From Desulforudis sp. (GTDB taxonomy: Bacteria > Bacillota > Desulfotomaculia > Desulfotomaculales > Desulforudaceae): 15,918 nucleotides of DNA. The stretch is from the NCBI GenBank assembly GCA_014859075.1, contig JACUUW010000021.1, positions 1 to 15,918 of the forward strand. Direction: 5' to 3'. Shown here piece by piece: positions 8,135 through 13,966 of this stretch. Positions within the stretch are counted from its first letter, which is position 1. Every line of letters begins with the position of its first letter. A program made the translations under genes and the position numbers. Below the pieces are notes generated by a model that saw only the letters and a list, made by a program, of their open reading frames with translations, made no database searches and was not told the DNA's origin.

Positions 8135-8611
8135 TTGTCGGAGCTTTGGCGTCGTCTGACTGGTGAGAGTCCGGCGCGGGCCGTCATCTTGTTGCTGGCC
8201 ATGTCCGGGGCTTTCGTATGCGCGAGAGTGTTTCGGGACCTGTCCCTGCCCGCCGCCGGCGACGGGGTTGCCGCCGGATTGATCGCCTTGGGCCGTGAGA
8301 TGGCCGCGATGGGGGAAAAGGGGGTTGGTGGTCTTGTGCCGGCCGTCGCCGGCTTGTTCTTGTGCCTGGCCGTACTGGCCGCGGTCATTCACCGCGAGCT
8401 CCTGACCCTGTTTATCAACCGTCCGGAAATGTCGTGGCGGCGCCGGTTGGCACGTTACTCTCTCGTAGCGGTTGCCCTGGTCGTTTTCATCTATGTCGTC
8501 GCCCAGTGGCTGGTGGTGTTTTTGTCTTTCCTGCTGCTCTTTTTCGCATTGATTCTGTTGGTTTCGGCGTTCAAAGGGGCCCGTGCGCACCGGCGGGCCC
8601 GGCCGCATTGA
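8135..8611 (+). CDS. Four-helix membrane protein of unknown function
   Basis: This 158-residue integral membrane protein has four hydrophobic segments at about 15-32, 65-85, 108-124 and 125-146. The last two run almost continuously, so one may be a hairpin. Basic residues (RRR at 102-104; ARAHRRARPH at the C-terminus) flank the spans and suggest, by the positive-inside rule, that the loop before span 3 and the tail are cytoplasmic. The start is TTG, chosen because GGAGGCGG (8122-8129) lies 6 bases before it. The gene is divergent from ppa and ends 11 bases before the convergent YkgJ-type gene. No family is recognised; similar small proteins are often annotated as hypothetical membrane proteins in Peptococcaceae. 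Confidence 0.75.
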   Translation: MSELWRRLTGESPARAVILLLAMSGAFVCARVFRDLSLPAAGDGVAAGLIALGREMAAMGEKGVGGLVPAVAGLFLCLAVLAAVIHRELLTLFINRPEMSWRRRLARYSLVAVALVVFIYVVAQWLVVFLSFLLLFFALILLVSAFKGARAHRRARPH

Positions 8612-8622
8612 GCTTCATCCCT

Positions 8623-9468
8623 CTAACCTCCCGGTTTCTCTCCCCGCAGAACGCTCAGCATCCAGTCCAGGATATCGGGGGCCGTCCCCGTCAGGTCCAG
8701 TGCGCACACCTCTCCGCCACCCCCGGTAGTTTCCAGGTGGTAGCCCTGCCGGGCGGCCTGATCGGTGAGCAGCAGTCTCAGGGCCTGCATCCTGCGCCGG
8801 TAGAATTCCACGTGCCCGACGTCATTTTCGCTGATTTCGAATTCCTCCCGGATCAGGTCCGGCTCAAACAGAAAGAACATATGCAGCATGTGGGGCGGGC
8901 CCTCCCACCACTGGTGGTATTTCAGCTCCAGGGCCAGCGCCTTTAAGGCTAGATGTTCGGCGGACAGCCGGAAGTACTCCAGACTGCCTGAGGTTTCAAG
9001 CCATTCCGAAAGCGTCCAGGTACGCGTGCCTCGCGGCCCGAGGCAGAACTGCGGGGTTTGTAGCAGGAAGAAGGACGCCCGGAGCGCGGGCTCCCCGGCG
9101 GCGTTTGTTCCGTCGATGACCACCCGGCGTCCCACCGGGTAGGACCGGCAAACGCGGGGGCGCAGAGGGTAGATGCGACAGCGCCCCCGTTCAGCGAGAA
9201 AGGCGCAGGGTCCGTCGGCCACGTGGCGCAGACGGACGTACGGCCACAATGTTTCCGGGTCGATTTGCAGTTCGGCGTAGGCGTCCACGAAGTCGGACGT
9301 ATTCAGGCCCAGTCCCCGCGCCATCACTTCCAGGTCCCAGGGCTCCAGGATGATGTTGGTTTTGCGGCAGCACCTTCCCATGCACTCGTCCTGACAGTCA
9401 AAACAAAAACGGTCTTCCGGTCCCAGCGGGCTAAATTTCCCGCTCCTCGGTTTTTCCAGCAAAAGCAA
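8623..9468 (-). CDS. YkgJ-family cysteine-cluster protein
   Basis: This 281-residue cytoplasmic protein has the cysteine pattern of the YkgJ (zinc- or iron-chelating) family. C22-x2-C25-x3-C29-x3-C33-C34 comes near the N-terminus. A second half follows, with C88 in GPCAFL, C97 in GRCRIYPLRP and C107 in VCRSYP. These residues are thought to bind a metal or Fe-S centre; the reaction is unknown. The C-terminal 150 residues are a helical extension, so the protein is about twice the minimal family length. The start is TTG, supported by AGGAGGTT (9474-9481 on the minus strand) seven bases upstream. It is divergent from the NifX-MinD operon with a 166-base gap, and its metal-binding nature fits that neighbour. 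Confidence 0.88.
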   Translation of the reverse strand: MLLLEKPRSGKFSPLGPEDRFCFDCQDECMGRCCRKTNIILEPWDLEVMARGLGLNTSDFVDAYAELQIDPETLWPYVRLRHVADGPCAFLAERGRCRIYPLRPRVCRSYPVGRRVVIDGTNAAGEPALRASFFLLQTPQFCLGPRGTRTWTLSEWLETSGSLEYFRLSAEHLALKALALELKYHQWWEGPPHMLHMFFLFEPDLIREEFEISENDVGHVEFYRRRMQALRLLLTDQAARQGYHLETTGGGGEVCALDLTGTAPDILDWMLSVLRGEKPGG

Positions 9469-9559
9469 TGATCCAACCTCCTGAACAAAGCAACTGGTTA
9501 CATGATAATGGATCGGGTTGTTTTATGAAAGGAAGTAAAATCAACCGCCGGATAATTTG

Positions 9560-9588
9560 TTGACATAAGCCCTAAACCGGGTTATGCT
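9560..9588 (+). promoter_or_regulatory. Promoter of the NifX-MinD operon
   Basis: TTGACA (9560-9565), a 17-base spacer and TATGCT (9583-9588) give a good sigma-A promoter. The predicted start near 9595 falls inside the motif at 9590-9604. Confidence 0.75.
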
Positions 9589-9589
9589 A

Positions 9590-9604
9590 TTAAGGGCATA
9601 TGCT
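9590..9604 (+). promoter_or_regulatory. Shared operator candidate, copy 1
   Basis: TTAAG-GGCATATGCT lies one base after the -10 box. Its palindromic centre is GCATATGC, with TTAAG to the left and CTTAA overlapping to the right. The same motif with one extra T occurs at the start site of the DUF5320 gene (12539-12554, minus strand). Confidence 0.6.
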
Positions 9605-9634
9605 TAATATAACTGTCAGGGGGTATGGGCGAGA

Positions 9635-10054
9635 ATGAAGATCGCCGTATCGGCTTCGGGTAACGATTCCAGGGCGCGGGTTGATCCGCGTTTCGGTCGC
9701 TGTACCTATTTTGTGCTTCACGATACCGAAAAGGATGCCTATGAGGCGATTTCCAACACGGCGGCGGGGGCCTCCGGCGGCAGCGGGATCCAGGCTGCCC
9801 AGAGGGTGGTCAACGCCGGCGTTGACGCCGTCCTGACCGGACAGATCGGCCCCAATGCCTTCCGGGTGTTGGAGGCCGCGGGCGTTAAGTGCTATACGGG
9901 AGCCGGCGGGACGGTGCAGGAGGCCGTCGCCATGTACCAGGCCGGAAAACTGGACCCGGCCGACAGTGCCACCGCGATGCCGCACGCCGGCCTGGGTGCA
10001 GGCCGGGACGGGGGCGGGGGACGCGGTGCCGGGAAAGGGGGGCGGAGGTCTTGA
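9635..10054 (+). CDS. NifX/NifB-type dinitrogenase iron-molybdenum cofactor family protein
   Basis: This 139-residue small cytoplasmic protein belongs to the family that binds Fe-Mo or other metal-sulfur clusters (NifX, NifY, VnfX, the C-domain of NifB, and the Mo-Cu orange protein ORP). The fold runs from MKIAVSASG through VDPRFGRCTYFVLHD to a Rossmann-like end VDAVLTGQIGPNAFRVLEAAG and a VQEAVAMYQAGKL helix, covering about residues 1-107. The last 30 residues are Gly/Arg-rich and look disordered. The ATG start has GGGGG 11 bases upstream. Its stop overlaps the start of the next gene (TTGA), so translation is coupled. No nifHDK genes are in the window, so a role in nitrogenase is not implied. 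A carrier role for the neighbouring MinD proteins is more likely. Confidence 0.9.
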   Translation: MKIAVSASGNDSRARVDPRFGRCTYFVLHDTEKDAYEAISNTAAGASGGSGIQAAQRVVNAGVDAVLTGQIGPNAFRVLEAAGVKCYTGAGGTVQEAVAMYQAGKLDPADSATAMPHAGLGAGRDGGGGRGAGKGGRRS

Positions 10055-10449
10055 AGCTGGCTTTGGCTACTGATGGGGACCAGGTGGCGGCTCACTTCGG
10101 GCACTGTCCGGAGTACACCCTGGCGGACGTGGAGGACGGGCAGGTCAAAAACCAGGTGACTCTCCCGAATCCGGGGCACCAGCCGGGTTTTCTGCCGATG
10201 TACTTGGGCGAAATGAAGGTTACGCACGTGATCGCCGGCGGCATGGGGCCGAAAGCCCAGGAGCTGTTTGCGGCCCGCGGCATTACGGCCATTGTCGGGG
10301 CCCAGGGACCGGTGAAAGAAGTGATCAGCGCGTTTATTTCCGGCAAACTGGTGGCCGGCCCGTCGCTTTGCAGTCACGGTTCCGGGGGGCACGATCACGG
10401 CCACGGGGGCAACTGCGGCGCGGGTGGCTGTGGAGGGCATGACCGGTGA
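10051..10449 (+). CDS. Second NifX-type protein with a His/Cys-rich metal-binding tail
   Basis: This encodes 132 residues. TTG 10051 is chosen because it gives the family start MKLALATDGDQVAAHFGHC, overlaps the previous stop by four bases (TTGA), and has AAGGGGGG about 8 bases upstream. Longer in-frame extensions lie inside the preceding gene. The core (1-105) is NifX-like, with HFGHCPEYTL, an MKVTHVIAGGMGPKAQELF segment and a VKEVISAFISGKL helix. The last 26 residues are packed with His, Cys and Gly (CSHGSGGHDHGHGGNCGAGG, then CGGHDR) and look able to bind metal. This tail sets it apart from the first copy. The stop overlaps the start of the MinD gene (GTGA), so the operon is coupled throughout. 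Confidence 0.88.
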   Translation: MKLALATDGDQVAAHFGHCPEYTLADVEDGQVKNQVTLPNPGHQPGFLPMYLGEMKVTHVIAGGMGPKAQELFAARGITAIVGAQGPVKEVISAFISGKLVAGPSLCSHGSGGHDHGHGGNCGAGGCGGHDR

Positions 10450-11291
10450 TTATTGCCGTCGCGAGTGGCAAGGGCGGCACCGGCAAGACGACGGTGGCCG
10501 TCAATCTGGCTCTGGCCCGGGGCAACGGCCCGGTGCAGTTTCTGGACTGCGACGTGGAGGAGCCCAACGCGCACCTGCTGTTGCACCCCGAAGTGGTTTC
10601 CAGTGAACCGGTGTCGCTCGCCGTGCCGGTGTTTGACGCCGGAAAGTGTTCCGAATGCAGGTGTTGCGTCGAGGTCTGTGCTTACAACGCCCTGGCCCTG
10701 GTCGGCAAGGAATTGATGATCTTTGAAGGCCTCTGTCACGGGTGTGGCGGCTGTATGTATTTTTGTCCGGAGAAGGCATTGACGGAAGGACGGCGTGAAA
10801 TCGGTGTCATCGAGCGGGGCCGGGCCGATTCTGTTAGTTTTGCACACGGCAGACTCAAACCCGGTGAGGCCCTGGCCCCGCCCATAATATCAGCTTTGCG
10901 CCGGGGCGCCGCGAAAGAGATGGACACTATTCTGGACTGCCCGCCCGGTACGTCCTGTCCGGTCATCCAGGCGGTACGCGGTGTGGACTACTGCCTGGTG
11001 GTCACCGAACCCACACCTTTCGGGCAACACGACCTGGAAGCGATGGTCGGCGTGTTGGACGTGCTGGGTGTGCCCCACGGCGTGGTCATCAACCGTGCGG
11101 ATCTGGGAGACGGGGGGGTTGAAGACTTCTGCCGGGAGCGGAAAATTCCGCTTCACGGCAGAATCCCTTTCGACCGGAAGATCGCCCGCTGCTTTACCAC
11201 TGGAAAGCCGCTCATTCAGGAAATGCCGGAACTTAAGAAGATTTTTACTCACCTGTGGGACGAACTGGAGGGAGCGGTGATCCATGCGTGA
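10446..11291 (+). CDS. MinD-superfamily ATPase with inserted ferredoxin domain (first copy)
   Basis: This 281-residue cytoplasmic P-loop protein of the SIMIBI class has the deviant Walker A motif SGKGGTGKTT (7-16; K9 and K14), LDCDVEEPN after it, and a LDCPPGTSCPV switch region. Between residues about 60 and 112 a ferredoxin domain is inserted, with two clusters: C68, C71, C74, C78 and C97, C100, C103, C107, each followed by the usual fourth-Cys pattern for [4Fe-4S]. This corresponds to the MinD/ferredoxin family (COG1149). The start is GTG with GGAGGG 8 bases upstream, overlapping the previous stop. It ends inside the next gene (8-base overlap). Desulfovibrio orange-protein (ORP) operons carry a similar pair of such ATPases beside a NifX-like protein. 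Confidence 0.93.
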   Translation: MIIAVASGKGGTGKTTVAVNLALARGNGPVQFLDCDVEEPNAHLLLHPEVVSSEPVSLAVPVFDAGKCSECRCCVEVCAYNALALVGKELMIFEGLCHGCGGCMYFCPEKALTEGRREIGVIERGRADSVSFAHGRLKPGEALAPPIISALRRGAAKEMDTILDCPPGTSCPVIQAVRGVDYCLVVTEPTPFGQHDLEAMVGVLDVLGVPHGVVINRADLGDGGVEDFCRERKIPLHGRIPFDRKIARCFTTGKPLIQEMPELKKIFTHLWDELEGAVIHA

Positions 11292-12144
11292 GATCGTGGT
11301 GCTCAGCGGCAAAGGGGGCACCGGCAAGACGACCCTGGCCGGGGTGTTCGCCACCCTGGGGCAGGAAGCGGTCATGGCGGATGCGGACGTGGACGCGGCC
11401 AACCTCCATCTTATCCTGAGACCCCGGGTGCTGGATGAGGAACCTTTTTCCGGCTCCCGGCAACCGGTGGTCGACCAGGAGGTGTGCATCCAGTGCGGTC
11501 TCTGCACCGAGCTGTGCCGCTTTGACGCCATCGAGGACGGGTTGGTGGACGAAATCGCCTGCGAGGGGTGCGAGGTCTGCTTTCACGCCTGCCCGGTGGA
11601 GGCCGTCCGGCTCGAGGACACCCGCAGCGGAAACATCTACACCTGTTCCACCGACTACGGGCCCTTCGTCTATGCCAAGCTGGGCGTAGCCCAGGAGAAT
11701 TCCGGCAAACTGGTGGTGCGGGTGAAGGAGCGGGCCCGGGAGGTCGCCGAACGGGAGAATAAACACACGGTGGTCGTCGACGGTGCGCCGGGTATCGGGT
11801 GTCCGGTCATCGCTTCGCTCGGCGGGGTCGACCTGACGCTCATTGTGACCGAGCCCACCGCGGCCGGATTCCACGATCTGGACCGTGTCCTGGGTCTGGC
11901 CCGCCATTTCGGGGTGCCTGCGGCCGTTTGTGTCAACAAGGCCGACCTGGACGAAGGCGTTACCACCGCCATCGAGGACCACTGCCGGCTCGAAAACGTT
12001 GCGTTCGTCGGCCGCATTCCTTTCGCGCGCGGAGTGGTACAGAGCTTGGTGGCCCGCTCACCGGTGACCGAAGACCGGGCGGGGGAGGCGGCCAGCGCCA
12101 TGCATGACGTCTGGCGGCGTACCCTGGATCTGCTGCCGAACTGA
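11284..12144 (+). CDS. MinD-superfamily ATPase with inserted ferredoxin domain (second copy)
   Basis: This 286-residue protein is the diverged partner of the preceding gene. The Walker A motif is SGKGGTGKTT (8-17). MADADVDAANLHL follows and the switch region is VDGAPGIGCPV. The inserted ferredoxin domain has C68, C71, C74, C78 and C93, C96, C99, C103. It differs from the first copy in the loop after the clusters (TCSTDYGPFVYAKL). Paired, non-identical copies of this family usually occur together and are thought to work as a heterodimer that couples ATP to Fe-S or cofactor handling; this is inference here. The start is ATG, overlapping the previous gene by 8 bases, with GGAGGGAGCGG just upstream. 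A bidirectional terminator (12171-12200) follows. Confidence 0.93.
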   Translation: MREIVVLSGKGGTGKTTLAGVFATLGQEAVMADADVDAANLHLILRPRVLDEEPFSGSRQPVVDQEVCIQCGLCTELCRFDAIEDGLVDEIACEGCEVCFHACPVEAVRLEDTRSGNIYTCSTDYGPFVYAKLGVAQENSGKLVVRVKERAREVAERENKHTVVVDGAPGIGCPVIASLGGVDLTLIVTEPTAAGFHDLDRVLGLARHFGVPAAVCVNKADLDEGVTTAIEDHCRLENVAFVGRIPFARGVVQSLVARSPVTEDRAGEAASAMHDVWRRTLDLLPN

Positions 12145-12170
12145 CGCAGGCGGGGTAAACGCCGACAAAG

Positions 12171-12200
12171 AAAAAGGCAGGGTCAGGTGCCCTGCTTTTT
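12171..12200. terminator. Bidirectional terminator between the MinD operon and the DUF5320 gene
   Basis: A hairpin with GCAGGG/CCCTGC at its core, extended by one G-T and four A-T pairs, has a 7-base loop. It carries T5 on the plus strand and, by symmetry, T5 on the minus strand. It serves both convergent transcripts. Confidence 0.75.
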
Positions 12201-12215
12201 GATTTGAAACACGGA

Positions 12216-12506
12216 TTACTTCTTTTCAAGTTCGCCGAGCCGTTTTTCGATGGCTTCCAGCTGCTCTTTCAACAAGGAAGCTTGCTGTTTAAGGGCTTCG
12301 GCTTCACCAGCCGGCGCTGCCGGGACCGCTGCCCAGGGGTTCCACGGGCCGGCCTGCGGGTAGCCGCCTCGTGCCCACCAGCCGCGCGGCAACCACGGGT
12401 AGGCACGGCAGGACCCGTACGCGCCGCCGGGTCCTCCGGCTCCCCATCCGGCTCCTCTGCCCAGGCCTCCTCCGGGACCGAAACCAAACCCACGTCCCCA
12501 CGGCAT
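12216..12506 (-). CDS. DUF5320-type Gly/Trp-rich protein with C-terminal coiled coil
   Basis: This 96-residue protein has an N-terminal MPWGRGFGFGPGGG start and about 65 residues rich in Gly, Trp, Ala and Pro. A 25-residue amphipathic helix (EALKQQASLLKEQLEAIEKR) follows at the C-terminus. This two-part design is that of the DUF5320 family, short proteins that often sit beside NifX and Mrp/MinD genes in anaerobes; their function is unknown. The ATG start has GGAAGGAGG nine bases upstream. It converges on the MinD operon, and its predicted promoter carries the same operator-like motif as that operon, which supports a shared role. The coiled coil suggests self-association or docking to a partner. 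Confidence 0.85.
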   Translation of the reverse strand: MPWGRGFGFGPGGGLGRGAGWGAGGPGGAYGSCRAYPWLPRGWWARGGYPQAGPWNPWAAVPAAPAGEAEALKQQASLLKEQLEAIEKRLGELEKK

Positions 12507-12538
12507 CAGAAAACGCCTCCTTCCGGTAGTATGTTATG

Positions 12539-12554
12539 AGCATATGCCACTTAA
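12539..12554 (-). promoter_or_regulatory. Shared operator candidate, copy 2
   Basis: On the minus strand TTAAG-T-GGCATATGCT lies at the predicted start site of the DUF5320 gene, four bases after its -10 box. It matches the motif at 9590-9604 apart from one extra T. Confidence 0.6.
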
Positions 12555-12558
12555 ATAG

Positions 12559-12587
12559 TTTATACCATGAACACGGCGGTTTGCCAA
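12559..12587 (-). promoter_or_regulatory. Promoter of the DUF5320 gene
   Basis: On the minus strand TTGGCA (12587-12582) and TATAAA (12564-12559) are separated by 17 bases. The -35 box overlaps the plus-strand -35 box at 12581-12586. Confidence 0.65.
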
Positions 12588-12610
12588 GTCCAAAACCGAG
12601 ACATTTTAAT
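12581..12610 (+). promoter_or_regulatory. Promoter of the riboswitch/HD-GYP transcript
   Basis: TTGCCA (12581-12586) and TTTAAT (12605-12610) are separated by 18 bases, each five of six to consensus. The predicted start is near 12617, giving a leader of about 300 bases. Confidence 0.45.
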
Positions 12611-12656
12611 CAAAAATTTTAGGCGGACCATGTCTCTGATTCCGAAAAGGGGCGGT

Positions 12657-12723
12657 TTCGACAAGGGCCGGCTTCGACGAAAACCGACTAAATCTGTAAA
12701 GGAAATGGTTGCTAGGTGTCGAA
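12657..12723. promoter_or_regulatory. Three Spo0A-box-like sites
   Basis: Against the Spo0A box TTTGTCGAA (complement TTCGACAAA), TTCGACAAG (12657-12665) matches 8 of 9, TTCGACGAA (12673-12681) 8 of 9, and GGTGTCGAA (12715-12723) 7 of 9. They lie between the predicted promoter and the riboswitch. Short motifs like these can arise by chance. Confidence 0.35.
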
Positions 12724-12739
12724 TTTTAGACAAAACCGT

Positions 12740-12833
12740 GATATCTGTTTCGTGGCAAAGTTACCGAAAGGTGACGGCGCAAAACTAGAGGGGCTACAGC
12801 GAAATACGCCAAGCCAGCCAGTTGCCGGATATC
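12740..12833 (+). ncRNA. c-di-GMP-I riboswitch (GEMM) aptamer
   Basis: The aptamer is read from its core. P1 is GATATCTG (12740-12747) with CGGATATC (12826-12833), 8 bp including one G-U. GTGGCAAA follows. The hairpin GTTACC-GAAA-GGTGAC (12760-12775) has the GNRA tetraloop typical of GEMM. GGCGCAAAACT (12776-12786) matches the conserved GACGCAAAGC block. A second stem (GGCT...GCG-AAATA-CGC...AGCC, 12792-12815) precedes AGCCAGTTGCCGG. The base before GCAAA is G, as in c-di-GMP binders and unlike the A of cAMP-GMP variants. The downstream gene encodes an HD-GYP-type domain, which fits a c-di-GMP sensor. A terminator follows the aptamer by 22 bases. Confidence 0.85.
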
Positions 12834-12855
12834 AAGTTCTCTGGAAATTCTGATA

Positions 12856-12879
12856 CGTACCGGCTGGTACGGTTTTTTT
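12856..12879 (+). terminator. Riboswitch expression-platform terminator
   Basis: CGTACC (12856-12861) pairs with GGTACG (12866-12871) around a GGCT loop and is followed by G-T7 (12872-12879). The loop and 3' arm (GGCTGG, 12862-12867) are complementary to CCAGCC (12814-12819) in the aptamer, which gives a possible antiterminator. Confidence 0.8.
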
Positions 12880-12922
12880 GTTGGAGTCCCTACGTGGATC
12901 GGTAAGAAAGGAAGGAGTAAAC

Positions 12923-13513
12923 GTGCAGCCTTTATTGATCACCGCCCGCGCCGCTGAGTTACTGTCCGGCTCATCACAGAATCTTTTGGTTCATTCTCGG
13001 CGTGTCGCGTGCCTGGTGGCCCACGTTCTTGAGAACGCCCCAAATCTGGCGAGCGGCTACAGCCAGGACGAAATCATTCTGGCGGCGCTCCTGCACGATC
13101 TCGGCAAACTACAGTGGCCTGAAGGGTTTTTTTCCAAACCCCGCTACCTGCTAAACAATACCGACTTCTTCCTGATGGAATCACATCCCTTCAGCAGTGC
13201 CAATCTGGCCAGGCAACTAGGCGCACCGGAGAGCGTCGCACACCTGATAGAGCAACACCACGAAAAAAAAGGGGGTGAGGGCTATCCGCAAAAGCTGACC
13301 AACCCTGACCCGACGGCTCTGTTGATCGGCACGTGCAATGCTTACGCGGCCTGCCTTGAATCCAGACCATACAGGCCGGAAACCCTAACCCACGCCCAAG
13401 CCTTGAAGGAGGCCGGAAAAGTGGGATGTCTCACGTCGGCTTCCATACTGGAGAGATTGGAGGGATTGCCGGATAAAATCTTAACAGATACTTTCAAGTT
13501 AGGACGACCGTAA
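12923..13513 (+). CDS. Compact HD-GYP-type domain protein, degenerate c-di-GMP phosphodiesterase
   Basis: This 196-residue cytoplasmic protein consists almost wholly of one HD domain of the HD-GYP type. Visible motifs are H24 (HSRRVA), the HD pair H58-D59 with K62 in LLHDLGK, H88-P89, H112-H113-E114 and GEGYP at 118-122, then SRPYR near 147-151. In working HD-GYP enzymes that hydrolyse c-di-GMP, a DVYDA-like motif precedes RPYR. Here it reads NAYAA, so the last metal-ligand Asp is Asn139. Activity may be weakened or lost. GTG 12923 is chosen because AAGGAAGGAG (12909-12918) lies just before it; an earlier in-frame TTG (12878) lies in the terminator T-run. The gene sits behind a c-di-GMP riboswitch, which suggests feedback on c-di-GMP. 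Confidence 0.85.
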   Translation: MQPLLITARAAELLSGSSQNLLVHSRRVACLVAHVLENAPNLASGYSQDEIILAALLHDLGKLQWPEGFFSKPRYLLNNTDFFLMESHPFSSANLARQLGAPESVAHLIEQHHEKKGGEGYPQKLTNPDPTALLIGTCNAYAACLESRPYRPETLTHAQALKEAGKVGCLTSASILERLEGLPDKILTDTFKLGRP

Positions 13514-13519
13514 GCTGAT

Positions 13520-13560
13520 TTTTGCCGCTACACCAAACTGGTGATCGCGGGGTTTAATAT
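13520..13560 (+). terminator. Weak terminator after the HD-GYP gene
   Basis: CACCA-AAC-TGGTG forms a short hairpin, flanked by CCGC and GCGG after a small internal loop, and GGTTTAATATTCC follows. The T-tract is weak, so confidence is limited. Confidence 0.35.
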
Positions 13561-13668
13561 TCCTTAATCTTAAGCTTTTGTGTATCTTCTGCGCTTGAAT
13601 AATAAGACCCGAATGATTCCGGCAGCGATGACTACTCCGGATATTGCAGAATAACAAAAAATTTGCAA

Positions 13669-13892
13669 TTAATTTCTATATGCTGGTGGTGATTTCACCC
13701 AGCCTTTTATCATTCCATATTCTAAGAAATTACCATACAACTTTAATTCTTCTGTTAAAAACTCTTGAAAAAGAGTTCTAATCATTGATGAAGTAGAATG
13801 GGAAAAAGCAGTTATAAGAGTAGGTAAAAATGATTGAAGTCCTGCTAAGGTGTGCGTATAAATATGTTCATCTGATACGATTTCAACATCAA
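13669..13892 (-). pseudogene. 3' remnant of a DUF3231/CotF-like ferritin-fold gene cut by an IS21 element
   Basis: The open frame runs on into the IS end as a 94-codon fusion (to 13953), but only the last 73 or so residues belong to the host gene. They form helices (HTLAGLQSFLPTLITAFSHS, TLFQEFLTEELKLYGNFLEY) and end with IKGWVKSPPAYR. This resembles the C-terminal end of DUF3231 and other CotF-like spore-coat proteins, where GW...PP is common. The first 20 residues of the fusion are translated from IS terminal repeats, and no ribosome binding site precedes its ATG. The missing 5' part should lie beyond the far end of the IS, outside the window. Codons here are AT-rich, unlike the neighbouring genes, which suggests an acquired gene. 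Confidence 0.6.
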
Positions 13893-13966
13893 TGTCAATG
13901 GCCACTTGAATTTCCGCACTTTTGGCCACTAGAAAGTCGTCATTTTCGGTCATGAAAAGTCGTCAA

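Noticed and set aside
11960..12229. Minus-strand frame over the end of the second MinD gene
   Set aside because: It crosses the bidirectional terminator and lies opposite conserved coding sequence.
12567..12788. 73-codon plus-strand frame upstream of the HD-GYP gene
   Set aside because: No ribosome binding site, basic composition without a fold, and it runs into the riboswitch aptamer.
13570..13668. Minus-strand frame of 32 codons with a hydrophobic segment ending in FKRRRYTKA, in frame after the stop of the DUF3231-like remnant
   Set aside because: It starts with TTG directly after that stop, has no ribosome binding site, and a frame this short is expected by chance in AT-rich DNA. It could be a relic, but nothing supports it.
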